64,000 nucleotides of DNA from Siphonodentalium dalli (GCA_032622095.1 CP136066.1:59674609-59738608), one strand, 5' to 3'. Positions 43,127 through 54,012 are shown, counted from the first letter of the stretch. A program made the numbers and translations. The notes: generated by a model not told the origin, from the sequence alone.

Positions 43127-43778
43127 ATACTGCTTGTTTTGTTGAACTAATTTCTGAACATTTTACTCCAATGAATATGAATCCTTCTGCACTTCTATTA
43201 TCTTTACACCTTGTTGTCCCCTCCAGATGAATAATAAACCATTCAAATGTTTACTTTTATAACTGGATGTGAGCAGTGTTTACGCTGGGACGAAAATCTT
43301 TTGGCCAAATATTTTGGCCTATTCTGATTCTTTTTGGCCAAATTAAATTCTCATTTTCTGGTCTCACAATTAATGAATATTTTTGTTTTATTTAACATCT
43401 CTAACATTCTATATAATTATGTCCATACTTTCAAATACTGTGTCTAGACCTATGGCATTGTTACTTGACAATATACCACTACCCTCATCTACCATTCAGC
43501 CTTATGACAGACAATGGAGTCATTAGTGTTAATCCTTATTACTGTTTTATTACATTTGGTTGATAGTGCACTGCCACAAGTGGCTTTTGTTATCCATTAA
43601 TATGTATCAATTAGCAGATGATCATACTATAAATTTATTCTCATGTCGTTTCCATTACAAAATCACTTTGGGTTTTTGAATTAGATTTTCAGTTTTTGGG
43701 TAAAAAAAAAGTTTGGCCAAATGATTTTTTTTTTATATTTTCGAAAGAAAAAAAAATTGGCCACTTGTGTGAACCATC
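43127..43778. other. Gene-free stretch, partly TTTTTGGCCA repeats
   Basis: CAGTGTTTACGCTGGGACGA (43275) and TTGGCCACTTGTGTGAACC (43758) could be degraded ends of an element with TTTTGGCCAAA subterminal repeats, like hAT H3. I cannot see a target duplication. Confidence 0.35.
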
Positions 43779-43905
43779 AGAATGAGGTCTCAAGAGGGTA
43801 AATTGGGTGATGCTAGACAACTGTGTGGGATAGCATCACTAAATTCACCCTATGGGGAACTCATTCTGCAAATGACAGGCTCACTAAACTCAGGCTTGTG
43901 AACCA
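43779..43905. repeat. Foldback hairpin, family E
   Basis: CAGAATGAGGTCTCAAGAGG pairs with CCCTATGGGGAACTCATTCT. Confidence 0.65.
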
Positions 43906-44228
43906 TCTATACGAGAATTGATCTCTGTATCTCAGTCATCGTAATCATCTTTAGTATTCTAATGGGGAAAAATATCCACATGCAACATGTTTGTCTATTC
44001 AATTCACATGAAGTTATGGCCCTGTGTGAGTCTTTAATTTAAATCAATTAAAAAATTTATTTTTTTACATATCTTTATTACCTAAGCTATTATGGCAACA
44101 ATTCATATACTAGGCACTCATTGACAAGTTCATGTAGTTTCCTTGGGAAATATCCACCATAGGTTGTTTAATGAACTTATTATATGAACATTTCCCTCCA
44201 ATATATAGGGCTCATTCTGTACTTTTAC

Positions 44229-44340
44229 TACAGTAATGCCCTAAATAATCGACTCCTTAACCACAGCAGAATTATGGGTAACTTTTCAGGATTTAGTCGG
44301 AAATATGGCTTGTTGCCATTCATCAGAAAGCTCTTACTGT
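44229..44340. mobile_element. Family D left half
   Basis: TA-CAGTAATGCCCTAAATAATC to GCCATTCATCAGAAAGCTCT, then unrelated DNA. Confidence 0.7.
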
Positions 44341-44495
44341 ATATGTCCGAGTCGTCTGCTTAATTTTCCTGATAAGAACCCTCCAGATGAATAATAGACC
44401 ATTCCAATGTATGCCTTTAACTGAGTGGGGAAAATTAATTTAGAATAAAAAGGGTTAAATTCTGTTGCCTAAGGCTCTGTTTTTCTCTGCTTCAG

Positions 44496-44738
44496 AAAAT
44501 GATCTGCCCGGATTGTGGACGGGAATACAGATTTTTGGCGGCACATCGACAGTATTTCCACCCAAAGAAAATGCATGTGTGTAGCGTGTGTGGGATAGAA
44601 AAGCCTTTAATAGCAGACTTAAAGCGACACTACCACACCCACTTCCGTGATAAACCTTTCGCCTGCCAATACTGTCCATTCAGCACTTGTAGGGACGACA
44701 GATTGAAGAAACATATTAGATCAAAACACGGATATTAG
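44496..44738 (+). CDS. Z11: C2H2 zinc-finger terminal exon, short first finger plus two
   Basis: An 80-residue exon after TTTTTCTCTGCTTCAG (AG 44494-44495), phase 0, stop TAG 44736-44738. Finger 1 is C4/C7/H17/H22 with only 9 residues before the first His instead of 12, so its helix is cut short. Fingers 2 and 3 are regular: C29/C32/H45/H49 and C57/C60/H73/H78, joined by HFRDKPFAC, a TGEKP-class linker. Paired with Z12, 780 bp downstream (shared GIE...DLKRHYHTHF and RDDRLKKHIRSKH). The second codon is ATG, but the phase and acceptor match the rest of the array. A half family D copy follows the stop directly. Confidence 0.85.
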   Translation, partial: KMICPDCGREYRFLAAHRQYFHPKKMHVCSVCGIEKPLIADLKRHYHTHFRDKPFACQYCPFSTCRDDRLKKHIRSKHGY

Positions 44739-44746
44739 TCTATATA

Positions 44747-44838
44747 CAGTAATGCCCTAAATAATCGACTCCTTAACCACAGCAGAATTATGGGTAACTT
44801 TTCAGGATTTAGACGGAAATATGGCAGTGAGAGCTTTC
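44747..44838. mobile_element. Family D left part
   Basis: TA-CAGTAATGCCCTAAATAATC to GGAAATATGGCAGTGAGAGC. The right arm is gone. It begins 9 bp after the Z11 stop. Confidence 0.65.
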
Positions 44839-45278
44839 CAATGTATATAAGAGTCACTTCTCCATAGGACAAAAATAGGGAGATGTGGCACATTATAGGG
44901 AGAAGATGTCTCCCAAGCCTGGTCCCTGATTCGGTCTCTGTATTAAGCTATCGTCTCATGACCAAGTGAATTGCTACACACCTACTATGTATAGAGGATC
45001 TACGAGTCCCCAGTTTATAGTGGAATTTCCAAACGAGTCCAGTATGCTTTTCAAACTCTTCATTGATTAGAGTTTGTTGGAAAAATATTGGAAGCCTCAG
45101 TATTTTGAGACATAGCAGAAAGAATGTAAACAAACACCAAACCGGAAGTCAAAGGTCACCTGGCACTATTTCCTGTCATGTAACGAACGTTGCATATCAC
45201 AATTTATAGAGTGGGTTTATTGAATGGAATAAGGGTAGGATCATGTAATAAAAGACACAATTTCTTTTTCTTCTTCAG

Positions 45279-45563
45279 CCAATGATATGCCTGGATTGTG
45301 GAGAGGAGTTCTGTTCACTATTATCACGGCATTCCCACAAAACGAGTTGTCATGCAAAGAAAAGTCATGCAAAGAAAAAGTGTGGTGTGTGTGGAATAGA
45401 AATGAAATGCATTACAGATTTAAGACGTCACTATTACACACACTTCCCAGATAAACCATTTGCTTGCATAGTTGAACGTTGTCAGTATAGCAATGTTAGG
45501 AAAGACCGACTGTTAAAACACATTAGGTCCAAACACCCCGGTTATCAGGGCCCTTTACCCTAA
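45279..45563 (+). CDS. Z12: C2H2 zinc-finger terminal exon, atypical first finger plus two
   Basis: A 94-residue exon after TTTCTTTTTCTTCTTCAG (AG 45277-45278), phase 0, stop TAA 45561-45563. The first Cys pair C4/C7 is followed by a His-rich stretch (H18, H20, H25, H30) that does not fit normal spacing, and SHAKK is duplicated (CHAKKSHAKKK). Finger 2 is regular, C35/C38/H51/H55. Finger 3 has a wider Cys pair, C63-x4-C68, with H81/H86. HFPDKPFAC is the linker. Closest relative is Z11. The final residues come from a short duplicated stretch (CAGGGCCCTTTACC) around the stop. The first finger may be non-functional; fingers 2-3 look intact. Confidence 0.83.
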   Translation, partial: PMICLDCGEEFCSLLSRHSHKTSCHAKKSHAKKKCGVCGIEMKCITDLRRHYYTHFPDKPFACIVERCQYSNVRKDRLLKHIRSKHPGYQGPLP

Positions 45564-45600
45564 AACACCTCAGATATCAGGGCCCTTTACCTTTATTATC

Positions 45601-45885
45601 TCTTGGATGACTGGAGCTTCAAGAAATTTTGCGAAAACCATGTGCCAATGCATTCTCTTATATATATATGCAAGTCTGCCATACGGAGCCTCACATTTCT
45701 CTTATATATGCGAGTCTCCCATAGGGAGCCTCACATATATAAGAGAATACATTGGCCTAACAATATCTCCCTTGACCTTGTAAGCCAGTGCATTCTCCCT
45801 ATGGGAGACTCGCCTCTATAATAGAATGGACTGCCACGGGATCTTTAATGCTGCACCAGCGCAGCTACCATCATGAAAGGGTTAA
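45601..45885. mobile_element. Family C element
   Basis: GGATGACTGGAGCTTCAAGA near the left, ACCATCATGAAAGGGTTAA at the right, with several AGTCTCCCATAGGGAGCCTC-type hairpins. Confidence 0.65.
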
Positions 45886-46137
45886 TATGTTCAGGCCTGT
45901 TTACAGATGTTGTGTCATCACAATATTGAATACAATTCAATTAGATCTGATTAAAGTTTGATATAACCAAGTTTTGAAACACTGGCATGGATTTATATAC
46001 TATTTGTTTTCTGTTTTGGAGAGGGTCCTGGGTCCGTTCCATTGGGGAGAATTTGCACCATAGAGGCTAATAATTGGAATATATACAGATTGTAAGAACA
46101 AGAATTTTAATTGTGAAACTCGGTGCAATCAAATAGT

Positions 46138-46510
46138 TTAAAGATAAACAATCCGATTCGATGGTCCCCCTATCATCAGATTCTAACAACAACAACATTT
46201 CTTGAAATACTGCTTCAGTTATCAGAATCGATTAATTGCCAAAAAAATAATGCTAACTAACCACTAGCTGTCAACTATAGGAATAAATTGCCCAAAAGTG
46301 TTGTATATTAACATTTTATTCAATGCAATTTGGTATCGAGAGTATATGTCCTTCGGCAAATACAGGTATTTGCCAGGCCGCCAAATATTCGAGATTCCAA
46401 AGCTCGAAATCTGATGGCTCTGGGCTTTGATGGGTGGGACACAAATCTAATATTTTTTACCCCAAAGCAATAGTAATTTAGGGGCATTAAATCGAATTGT
46501 GAATCTTTAA
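46138..46510. mobile_element. TTAA-bounded element, family T
   Basis: TTAAAGATAAACAATCCGAT at the left and ATTGTGAATCTTTAA at the right form imperfect inverted ends. The interior shares TCAGTTATCAGAATCGATTA with the inverted copies at 55057 and 61058. Confidence 0.65.
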
Positions 46511-46724
46511 TGTATTTCTTAGATTGTTTATTCCTATTTTATGTAAATGGAGCAAGGGGAATTGAAAATATTCATAAAAAGAATGTAAAGTCTGGGAAGT
46601 CCTGAATTTTGTTCACAAAACAAAGAGACTTTCTGTTATTTTTTAGGTATATTGGTCTCATAAATTGGAGAAAACAAACCCTGACTATTTCCCATTGGGA
46701 ATCAGGCCTGAATTTAGTGTGTCT

Positions 46725-46820
46725 TTTATTTTAGCAGAATGAGATCCACAGGTTGAATTTAGTGACGCAGTCCTGATAGCATCAACAAATTCACCCTCTG
46801 GGGACCTCATTCTGCTTAGG
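46725..46820. repeat. Family E hairpin
   Basis: CAGAATGAGATCCACAGGTT left arm and ACCCTCTGGGGACCTCATTC right arm. Further fragments at about 47010-47045. Confidence 0.6.
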
Positions 46821-47221
46821 CCTCAACTGCTATGGGAGACCTAGGATGAGATTGAAATTCCATAGTTGAACTTGGTGATGTTCAACCATTAGTCACCTCG
46901 ATTATGCAATTTATCTTCTGCGAATTAGGGGATATAGAAACTGACAAGGGAAAAAGTAACTAAAACAATGTTAATTTGAGACTAGTAATTTCCTAGAAGA
47001 TGAGGACCAGCAGAATGAGGTCCCCCAGAGGGTGAATTTGGTGATGCTAGCTCACTTAGTGGTGATTGTACACTCATTGGGAATCTCGATTATACAATGT
47101 GTCGTCTGCCAATTTGGGGATATAGTGAAACTAAATTTTAAAAGATATAGAATCAATGTGAAGAAGTTTCTATAGACGGAAACTTGACAATAAAGAAACT
47201 TTCCAGAGAAGATGAGGCCTA

Positions 47222-47340
47222 AGCAGAATGAGGTCCCCAGTGGGTGAATTTAGTGAAGCTAGCCCGCTATGGGGGATAGCGTCACTACATTCACCCTCTG
47301 GGGACCTCATTCAGCAACTGACAGGCACCTTATTCTCAGG
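47222..47340. repeat. Foldback hairpin, family E
   Basis: GCAGAATGAGGTCCCCAGTG pairs with CTCTGGGGACCTCATTCAGC around GCTAGCCCGCTATGGGGGAT. Confidence 0.7.
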
Positions 47341-47395
47341 CTTGATTATGGTGTCCTTATTTACCCATTATAATGGTTTTATTAATGGGCTATTG

Positions 47396-47586
47396 TACAG
47401 TAATGCCCAAGTTAATCGACTTCATAACCACAGCAGAATTATGGGTAACTTTTCAGGATTTAGTCGGAAATATGGCTCCCCGAGAGCTTTCCGATGAATG
47501 GCAACAAGCCATATTTCCGACTAAATCCTGAAAAGTTACCCATAATTCTGCTGTGGTTAAGGAGTCGATTATTTATAGCATTACTG
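47396..47586. mobile_element. Family D foldback, left arm shortened
   Basis: TA-CAGTAATGCCCAAGTTAATC to GATTATTTATAGCATTACTG. The left-arm tip of the hairpin is missing after AAATATGGCT. Confidence 0.7.
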
Positions 47587-47867
47587 CATGAAACATATTG
47601 GATCACACAATTATTTACCTTTGTTTGTCTGAAAATATAGATTTTTTGTCTGTCTTCCTGAGTATCTCAGCCATGGGTTTATAGGTATGCCCAAGCGGTA
47701 TGCCACATGGGGGCATGTACCGGGCGACAGCCCAGCTTTGAGATTTCAAGGAAGCTCTATCAAATGTTTCGTTTTTGTAACTATCATTGTTTGAATAGAT
47801 GAACTTGTCTTTTTCTAATAAAAATTGGTGTATGATGATCCTGATGTTTGTGACTTTAGACCTTCAT

Positions 47868-48481
47868 ACAGTAATTCTCTAAATAATCGACTCCTTGACC
47901 ACAGCAGAATTATGGGTAATTTTTCAGGATTTAGTCGGAAATATATGGCTTGTTGCCATTCATCGGAAAGCTCTCACAACGAGCCATATTTCTGACTAAA
48001 TCCTGAAAAATTACCCATAATTCTGCTGGGGTTAACCCTTTACCCAACAGAACGGCCCTGTGCCAATGCATTCTCTTATATATGCGAGTCGACCATAGGT
48101 CGCCTCGCATATATAAGAGAATGCATTGGCTTAACACATTAAAAATTATAAAATTGTTAAAGAATGTAAGAAAAAATGGTAAAAAGTGTTAGAAAAAGAT
48201 TTTTTTTAGGCCAATGCATTCTCTTATATATGCGAGTCGACCATAGGTCGCCTCGCATATATAAGAGAATGCATTGGCCTAAAAAAGAGAATGCATTGGC
48301 ACAGGGCATAACTGTAACTATCACAATGTGGTCAAGGAGCCGGTTCCAATGATATCCATATTTGTATGGTTCTATTGAGACAGACCGAAGATATTTTAGG
48401 CTGTTGAAGCTTTATTTGGCCGGTTTTGGCCGGTTTGTTGGGTAAAGGGTTAAGGAGTCGATTATTTAGGACATTACTGTA
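47868..48481. mobile_element. Family D foldback split by a family A insertion
   Basis: Left part 47868-48031, right tip 48454-48481 (GGAGTCGATTATTTAGGACA). Between them, at the TTAA that all intact D copies have (GTGGTTAAGGAGTC), sits a complete family A element with TTAA on both sides. Confidence 0.85.
48032..48453. mobile_element. TTAA-bounded family A element nested in family D
   Basis: Complete ends. The host foldback reads GGTTAAGGAGT when empty and here reads GGTTAA-[CCC...GGG]-TTAAGGAGT, proving TTAA target duplication. A partial extra hairpin (AAAAAAGAGAATGCATTGGC) lies at 48282. Confidence 0.9.
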
Positions 48482-49162
48482 CATCACATGAAACCCCAAT
48501 TATATGATTAAAAAAGCCATTACATATCTCCTTATATCTCACTAGTGATGAATAGGCGCGTGCTTCCTGGGATACTCGGCATCGCACCAACAAAATTACA
48601 GCACGGATTAATACTGTTTCGAAAAGACACTCTTTTCACGAACACCAGACGTTGTAAAATTATTGCTTTGTTCATTGAAGTTAAATTTGCGTCCAACTTT
48701 GTTGCACTAACAAAAATAGGCACAAAAACAAAGTTTCAAATTGGGGAATGAAATATTTAATTGCCAGCGAGAGCGCGCAATACTGTGTAGTATACAGTTG
48801 TGAAGCCTCTCAGCCAATGCATGTATTTTTCAGCTTCTTTTAAAGCAGGGTCCGCGCTGGACCAAAATTTAATTTTGCCAATAACTTGTCAAATGAAAAT
48901 ATTTTTTGCCAAATGTTATCCCTGATAGTATCATTTTCTGCAACCTTCATTGAGTTTTATGTTTCTACACTCACGATTTGAACGTTTGATATCGTGAGGA
49001 AAGCAGTTAGTTAATAATTATACTCGCATCTCTATTGTGGTTTAACATACAACAATAAACCAATCACCGAACAATAAAACGGTAGAAGAGTTGCATGATC
49101 AGAAGGGAACATCACAAGAGGATTAGCTATGTAAATACCGCCATCACACTAAATACTGAATC

Positions 49163-49290
49163 CCGGACATTTCCCCACCCACCCTTGAAATGGCAAAGTG
49201 GACATTTACCCACCCGGACATTTACCCACCGGACATTTCCCCTCTTACTCAATATCAAAGCGGACATTTCCCCACCGAACTTTTCCCCAC
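49163..49290. repeat. GGACATTTCCCCACC short repeats
   Basis: Five to six imperfect copies of GGACATTTNCCCACC inside H3. Confidence 0.75.
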
Positions 49291-49434
49291 CTTTGACTGT
49301 TACTATGGGTGTGTGGTATTGACTATTACTATGGGTGTGTGTTAAAATCAGATTTATTTCAATGAACGAATGAACGAAATTATATACCCTTAACAGCAAT
49401 AACAACAAAATGGTAACGATACATAACAAAACAC

Positions 49435-49593
49435 TTAATCTTTCTTAACTCTAATGGAATGGCCAACAATGTCAAGGAAATCGACCATATTCTTTTTGCC
49501 GCTGTCAAAGTCTACACACAGCTTATGAAGCTTGTTCTGGAGCGCTGACATCTGTCGTCGTACTCTCTTCGCTGGAAATTTGGATTTACCTCG
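49435..49593 (-). pseudogene. Possible captured coding fragment inside H3
   Basis: On the minus strand a frame of about 52 codons ends at TAA (49435-49437) and is closed upstream by TGA (49594-49596). It has protein-like composition, with basic RVRRQMSALQNKLHKL then GKKNMVDFLDIVGHSIRVKK at the end. No family is recognised. It could be the tail of a lost transposase, a captured host exon, or chance. Confidence 0.3.
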
Positions 49594-50217
49594 TCATCAG
49601 TGTGACACACCCCCTTGAATGTGAGAGTTTGTCGCTGTGAACACTCCCATCTTATTGATGATTTGTTGACTTTCTTTTTGGTATAAGCATGACCGTCGAA
49701 ACATAATTTGTTACCAGATTAACTGCATCTTAATGGAGGTGTTAACTTTTCCGAAACCATATAAAAAACACTAATATAATTCTATTGTAATAGTTTCCTA
49801 AAATGGATGATATTGATTGACAATATTTTTAAACTTTATTGTGGAATTAATAAATGACTTGCCAAAACCTTTGCCAAATGAAGGTATTTTTTGCCAAATG
49901 TGAATTATTTTTGCCATTGGCAAATTTGGCAAGTGGCAGCGCGAACCCTGTTTTAAAGAGAGGTTTGTTGTTAAAAAGGGATAGAGCTCCACTTTTTTCA
50001 TGTGATATACAAGATTTTCAACCGGTTTTGTTGGGATATAAGATTTTATTTGTTTAATAAATGTGACGCACAACTCGTCTACGACTCGTTGTGAATCAAA
50101 TTTATCAAACTGGTTTCATAAAATCTTATATCCCAACATAACTCGTTGGAGATCCTTTATATTCCTGATATGTTAGAAATAAAGAGCGTTTGTTTATCAA
50201 AAAATAATGGATGGGAA

Positions 50218-50937
50218 CTGCTGGGGATTTCTGTGCCTGTTGTCTGCCTAATAAAGCTACTCTGGGAGTCACTCTTATATAAGAGAATGCTCTGGCTTAT
50301 ACAGTAAAGGTAATATGGAAGACTCGCATGTTTAAGAAAATGCATTGGCACAGAGTTTTCGCTAAATTTTAGGAAGCGCCAGTCATGGATGGGTTAAAGG
50401 TCACAAGTACATTCATAAATAAGAATAATATTATTATAAATATATCGACTTTGTTTTCATTTCGATCATCAACTCTTTCATGACTGGAGTTCCTGAAATT
50501 TTGCAAAATCCCTGTGCCAGTGCATTCTCTTATATATGCGAGTCTCCCATAGGGAGCCTCACATATATATAAGAGATACATTGGCCTAACAATATTTATC
50601 TTGACCTTGTAAGCCAGTGCATATTCTTATATATGCAAGTCGCCCATAGAGAGCCTCACATATATAAGAGATACATTGGCCTAACAATATTTATCTTGAC
50701 CTTGTAAGCCAGTGCATTCTCTTATATATACGAGTCTCCCTTATGGAGCCTCACCTATTCACCCTATAAGATATATATAAGAGATACATTGGCCTAACAC
50801 TATTTATATTGACCTTGTTAGCAAGTGCATTCTCTTATATATGTGAATCTCCCATAGGGAGCCTCACATACGGTATATAAGAGATACATTGGCCTAACAA
50901 TATTTATCTTGACCTTGTAAGCCAGTGACAGGGACTC
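50218..50937. repeat. Family C remnants with four-fold tandem hairpin unit
   Basis: From 50510 a unit of about 105-115 bp, with CAGTGCATTCTCTTATATAT, GAGTCTCCCATAGGGAGCCT and CCTAACAATATTTATCTTGA, is repeated about four times. Flanking parts (50218-50397, 50469-50509) are ends of family C. Confidence 0.7.
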
Positions 50938-51052
50938 CACTTTAACAATAATATTTACATAACAATATATATATTCTTTTACTCCTCAAAAATTGTTCTA
51001 TGATATATAACATTACGAACAAAAAGGAACTGTGCAAGACACATATGCAGTC

Positions 51053-51125
51053 AGACTCTCTCGTCGATGGTACGGTATCTTCAATGTGTCTAATAATTCT
51101 CGTCGATGGTATGGTATCTTCAATC
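51053..51125. repeat. Two-copy direct repeat
   Basis: TCTCGTCGATGGTACGGTAT and TCTCGTCGATGGTATGGTAT, each followed by CTTCAAT. Confidence 0.75.
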
Positions 51126-51873
51126 TTTCTAATAGTGAAATCGACGCTAGATTACTGATGAAATTTTGACTCTCCCATAATGACTTGTTGTCAGCTGTTG
51201 TCATAGTTACTTACTTGCTGTGATATACTAGAAATTTTTCTGTCGGATCAGTTCAGAATGTGAGATACTGATAAAAACAGGAATTTCCTTGTACCGGATT
51301 TAGACACCTAAAATTCCCGGTCCTGTTTTATCAACAAAACAAAAAAAAGGAAAAAAGAATTTAAGGGCCCACTCATTTTCGAACCCCCCAGATCACATTA
51401 TATAAAATATATGCCATATTATATACCATTTGAAAGAGGAAGCTCCAAAACATCGTATTATCAACTTATTCGATGTAATAAACTGTGAACATGTTGTTTT
51501 TGTTGAGAAACCGACTTCTGTTCTGTGGTGAAGTTTCTACTCTGTCTATTATTTTCAATGGAATAACTCTATATATTAGATATAGAGTTATTCACCCTTC
51601 CATTTAAAATAAACTAGTTTGATTTCTGTTGCATTCTGGGAGCCATAACGGGGGAAATGATTTTATGATTTCAGCTATTTTCTATTACTCTGGGCACCTT
51701 CTGAGACACAGTCGTTCCAAATGGTGATGAATTATAGTATTTTAATCATATTTTATGGCATAGATTGTTTTTAAAACTGTATATCAAGGCACTATAAAAT
51801 AAAATAATCGGTAATTCTCGATAAATAAGTGGGCCTTTAACCCTACTTATAGGCACTATTCTTTCCTCTTCAG

Positions 51874-52131
51874 ATTCGAACTCGACGATACCGCTGCTCC
51901 TTTTGTGGTCGAGGTTATAACAACCCTGAGAGTCGCAATCGGCATTTCCGAGCCCAGCACTCCGGAATAGCTTACCAATGTCCGCACTGTGGCAAATATT
52001 TCAAAGACAAATCGAACTACAATGCACATTTATGGACTCATTCTACGAAGAAGCCGTTCCCATGCAACCAATGTCCCATGTCATTCTGCCGTAAGGACAG
52101 ACTAGCAGCCCATATAATCAGTAAACACTAG
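51874..52131 (+). CDS. Z13: C2H2 zinc-finger terminal exon, three regular fingers
   Basis: An 85-residue exon after ATTCTTTCCTCTTCAG (AG 51872-51873), phase 0, stop TAG 52129-52131 directly after the last zinc-binding His. A basic lead IRTRRYR precedes fingers C8/C11/H24/H29, C36/C39/H52/H56 and C64/C67/H80/H85, all with canonical spacing. HSTKKPFPC is a TGEKP-class linker. There is no ATG at the front, and the upstream frame has stops, so it must be spliced. A family A element begins 6 bp after the stop and places CCAAATAAAGC about 40 bp into the 3' untranslated region. Singleton, and one of the best-conserved fingers of the array. Confidence 0.88.
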   Translation: MRTRRYRCSFCGRGYNNPESRNRHFRAQHSGIAYQCPHCGKYFKDKSNYNAHLWTHSTKKPFPCNQCPMSFCRKDRLAAHIISKH

Positions 52132-52137
52132 GTGAGC

Positions 52138-52598
52138 TTAACCCTTTACCCAACAAACCGGCCAAAAACGCCCAAATAAAGCTTCAACAGCCTAAAATAT
52201 CTTCGGTCTGTCTCAATAACACCATACAAATATGGATATCATTGGAACCGGTTCATTGACCACATTGTGATGGTTACAGTTATGCCCTGTGCCAATGCAT
52301 TCTCTTATATATGCGAGTCGACCATAGGTCGCCTCGCATACCGGTATATAAGACAATGCATTGGCCTAAAAAAAATATTTTTTTACCATTTTTTCTTACA
52401 TTCTTTAACAATTTTATAATTTTTTCTTACATTTTTTAACAATTTTTATAATATTTTTCTACATTCTTTGACAATTTTATCCTTTTTAATATGTGTTAAG
52501 CCAATGCATTCTCTTATATATGCGAGGCGACCTATGGTCGACTCGCATATATAAGAGAATGCATTGGCACAGGGCCGTTCTGTTGGGTAAAGGGTTAA
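52138..52598. mobile_element. TTAA-bounded family A element abutting Z13
   Basis: Inverted orientation; complete ends, first hairpin with a CCGG insertion, A/T spacer expanded by repeats of TTTTTCTTACATTNTTTAAC type. Shares its right TTAA with the family F element at 52595. Confidence 0.8.
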
Positions 52599-52960
52599 AG
52601 ACATATTATGAACATGTTCGGGTGCTTGAAACTCATAAGTTAGTACTCAGACGTTATGTCATTCTGGGGAATGTAGCATTCTGCTAACATAGCCGAAAAT
52701 TTCAAAGAAATTGACCATACCACTCCATAGAAAACATCGTCTGAACTACGCTCATTTGTAAATATTTACATCTCGATTCGGGATGCAAATATCGTCGATA
52801 AACACATATCGCCACCGAGAGTCTTTGAATTTAATTAATATATCAGCATGACGGTGTGTGGTGTCAATTTGGATTAATATTCGTAAAAATAACAACTTAG
52901 AGCAAGATTATTATCCATTTCTCTTTGATCACCCTACCAGAGTGTTTCACATCACTATAA
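52595..52960. mobile_element. Family F element, inverted
   Basis: TTAAAGACATATTATGAACA at the left and AGTGTTTCACATCACTATAA at the right. The right TTAA is mutated to ATAA. Confidence 0.65.
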
Positions 52961-52967
52961 CCCCTTT

Positions 52968-53162
52968 ATTTTTCAGGATTTAGTCGGAAATATGGCTTGT
53001 TGCCATTCATCGGAAAGCTCTCAGTGAGCTTGTTGCCATTCATCAGAAAGCTCTCACTGAGAGCTTTCCGATGAATGACAAGCCATATTTCCGACTAAAC
53101 CGTGAAAATTTACCCATAATTGTTCTCTGGTTAAGGAGTCAATTATTTAGGGTATTACTGTA
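52968..53162. mobile_element. Family D foldback, left tip lost
   Basis: Starts inside the left arm (TTTCAGGATTTAGTCGGAAA), has a doubled centre (TTGCCATTCATCNGAAAGCT twice) and a full right arm to GGGTATTACTG-TA. Confidence 0.65.
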
Positions 53163-53342
53163 CGAATCGCCAAGGGGGGGGGGGGGATATCCATATGGAA
53201 CATTTATTTATCGGGAATATCTATCCCCTTGTATTATCTGTTTGTCAGTCTGCTTATATAAATATATTGTGACAAGGAATGACACTACATAAGTTTGTAC
53301 ACATGCATATAAAGCAATGACCACATACTGAGCTATTCTGGT

Positions 53343-53562
53343 ATACAGTAATGCCCTAAATAATCAACTCCTTAACCACAGCAGAATTATGGGTAACTTT
53401 TCAGGATTTAGTTGGAAATGTGACTTGTTGCCATTCATAGGCAATTAAGCTCTCACTGACAGCTTTCCGATGAATGACAAGCCATATTTCCGACTAAACC
53501 GTGAAAAGTTACCCATAATTCTTCTCTGGTTAAGGAGTCGATTATTTAGGGCATTACTGTAC
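53343..53562. mobile_element. Family D foldback (full)
   Basis: TA-CAGTAATGCCCTAAATAATC to TTATTTAGGGCATTACTG-TA. The right arm shares the GTGAAAATT/GTGAAAAGTT and CTTCTCTGG variants with the copy at 52968, so the two are related by duplication. Confidence 0.75.
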
Positions 53563-53579
53563 GAAATGGAACATTTATT

Positions 53580-53762
53580 TATCGGAAATATGGCTTGTTG
53601 TCATTCATCGGAAAGCTCTCAGTGAGCTTGTTGCCATTCATCGGAAAGCTCTCAGTGAGAGTTTTCCGATGAATGGCAACAAGCCTATTTCCGACTAAAT
53701 CCTGAAAAGTTACCCATAATTCTGCTGTGGTTAAGGAGTCGATTATTTAGGGCATTACTGTA
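53580..53762. mobile_element. Family D foldback, left tip lost
   Basis: Enters at ATCGGAAATATGGCTTGTTG, has the same doubled centre as 52968, and ends GCATTACTG-TA. Confidence 0.7.
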
Positions 53763-54012
53763 CCTGTTTTCATTTGAGTTGAGGGACATCTGAATGTGCC
53801 ATTCCAATCATAACGTGACCATTTCGATAACAAGGCTTGATTGCTTCACGTACATACTAGTATATGTATTCTTCTACATTCGCGCTGTGAAACTTAAATG
53901 TAGGATATTGATTGGTTTAAATCACGTCATGTGATGTATCAAACTTGTATTCAACTTTTCACATTTGTATGGACGCAGCTTGCAACACGATACCAGAATA
54001 TCATTGATATTG

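Larger units (their letters stand above)
48846..49950. mobile_element. Non-autonomous hAT-type element H3 (1105 bp)
   Basis: Ends CAGGGTCCGCGCTGG and GCAGCGCGAACCCTG. The exact 8-mer TTTTAAAG flanks both sides (48838-48845, 49951-49958). Subterminal TTTTGCCAAATG repeats are inside both ends. The interior holds GGACATTTCCCCACC-type short repeats (49163-49290) and a possible captured coding piece (49435-49593). Confidence 0.85.

Noticed and set aside
48532-48751. Two overlapping frames of 63 and 68 residues on opposite strands
   Set aside because: No recognisable family and no splice or start evidence on either strand.
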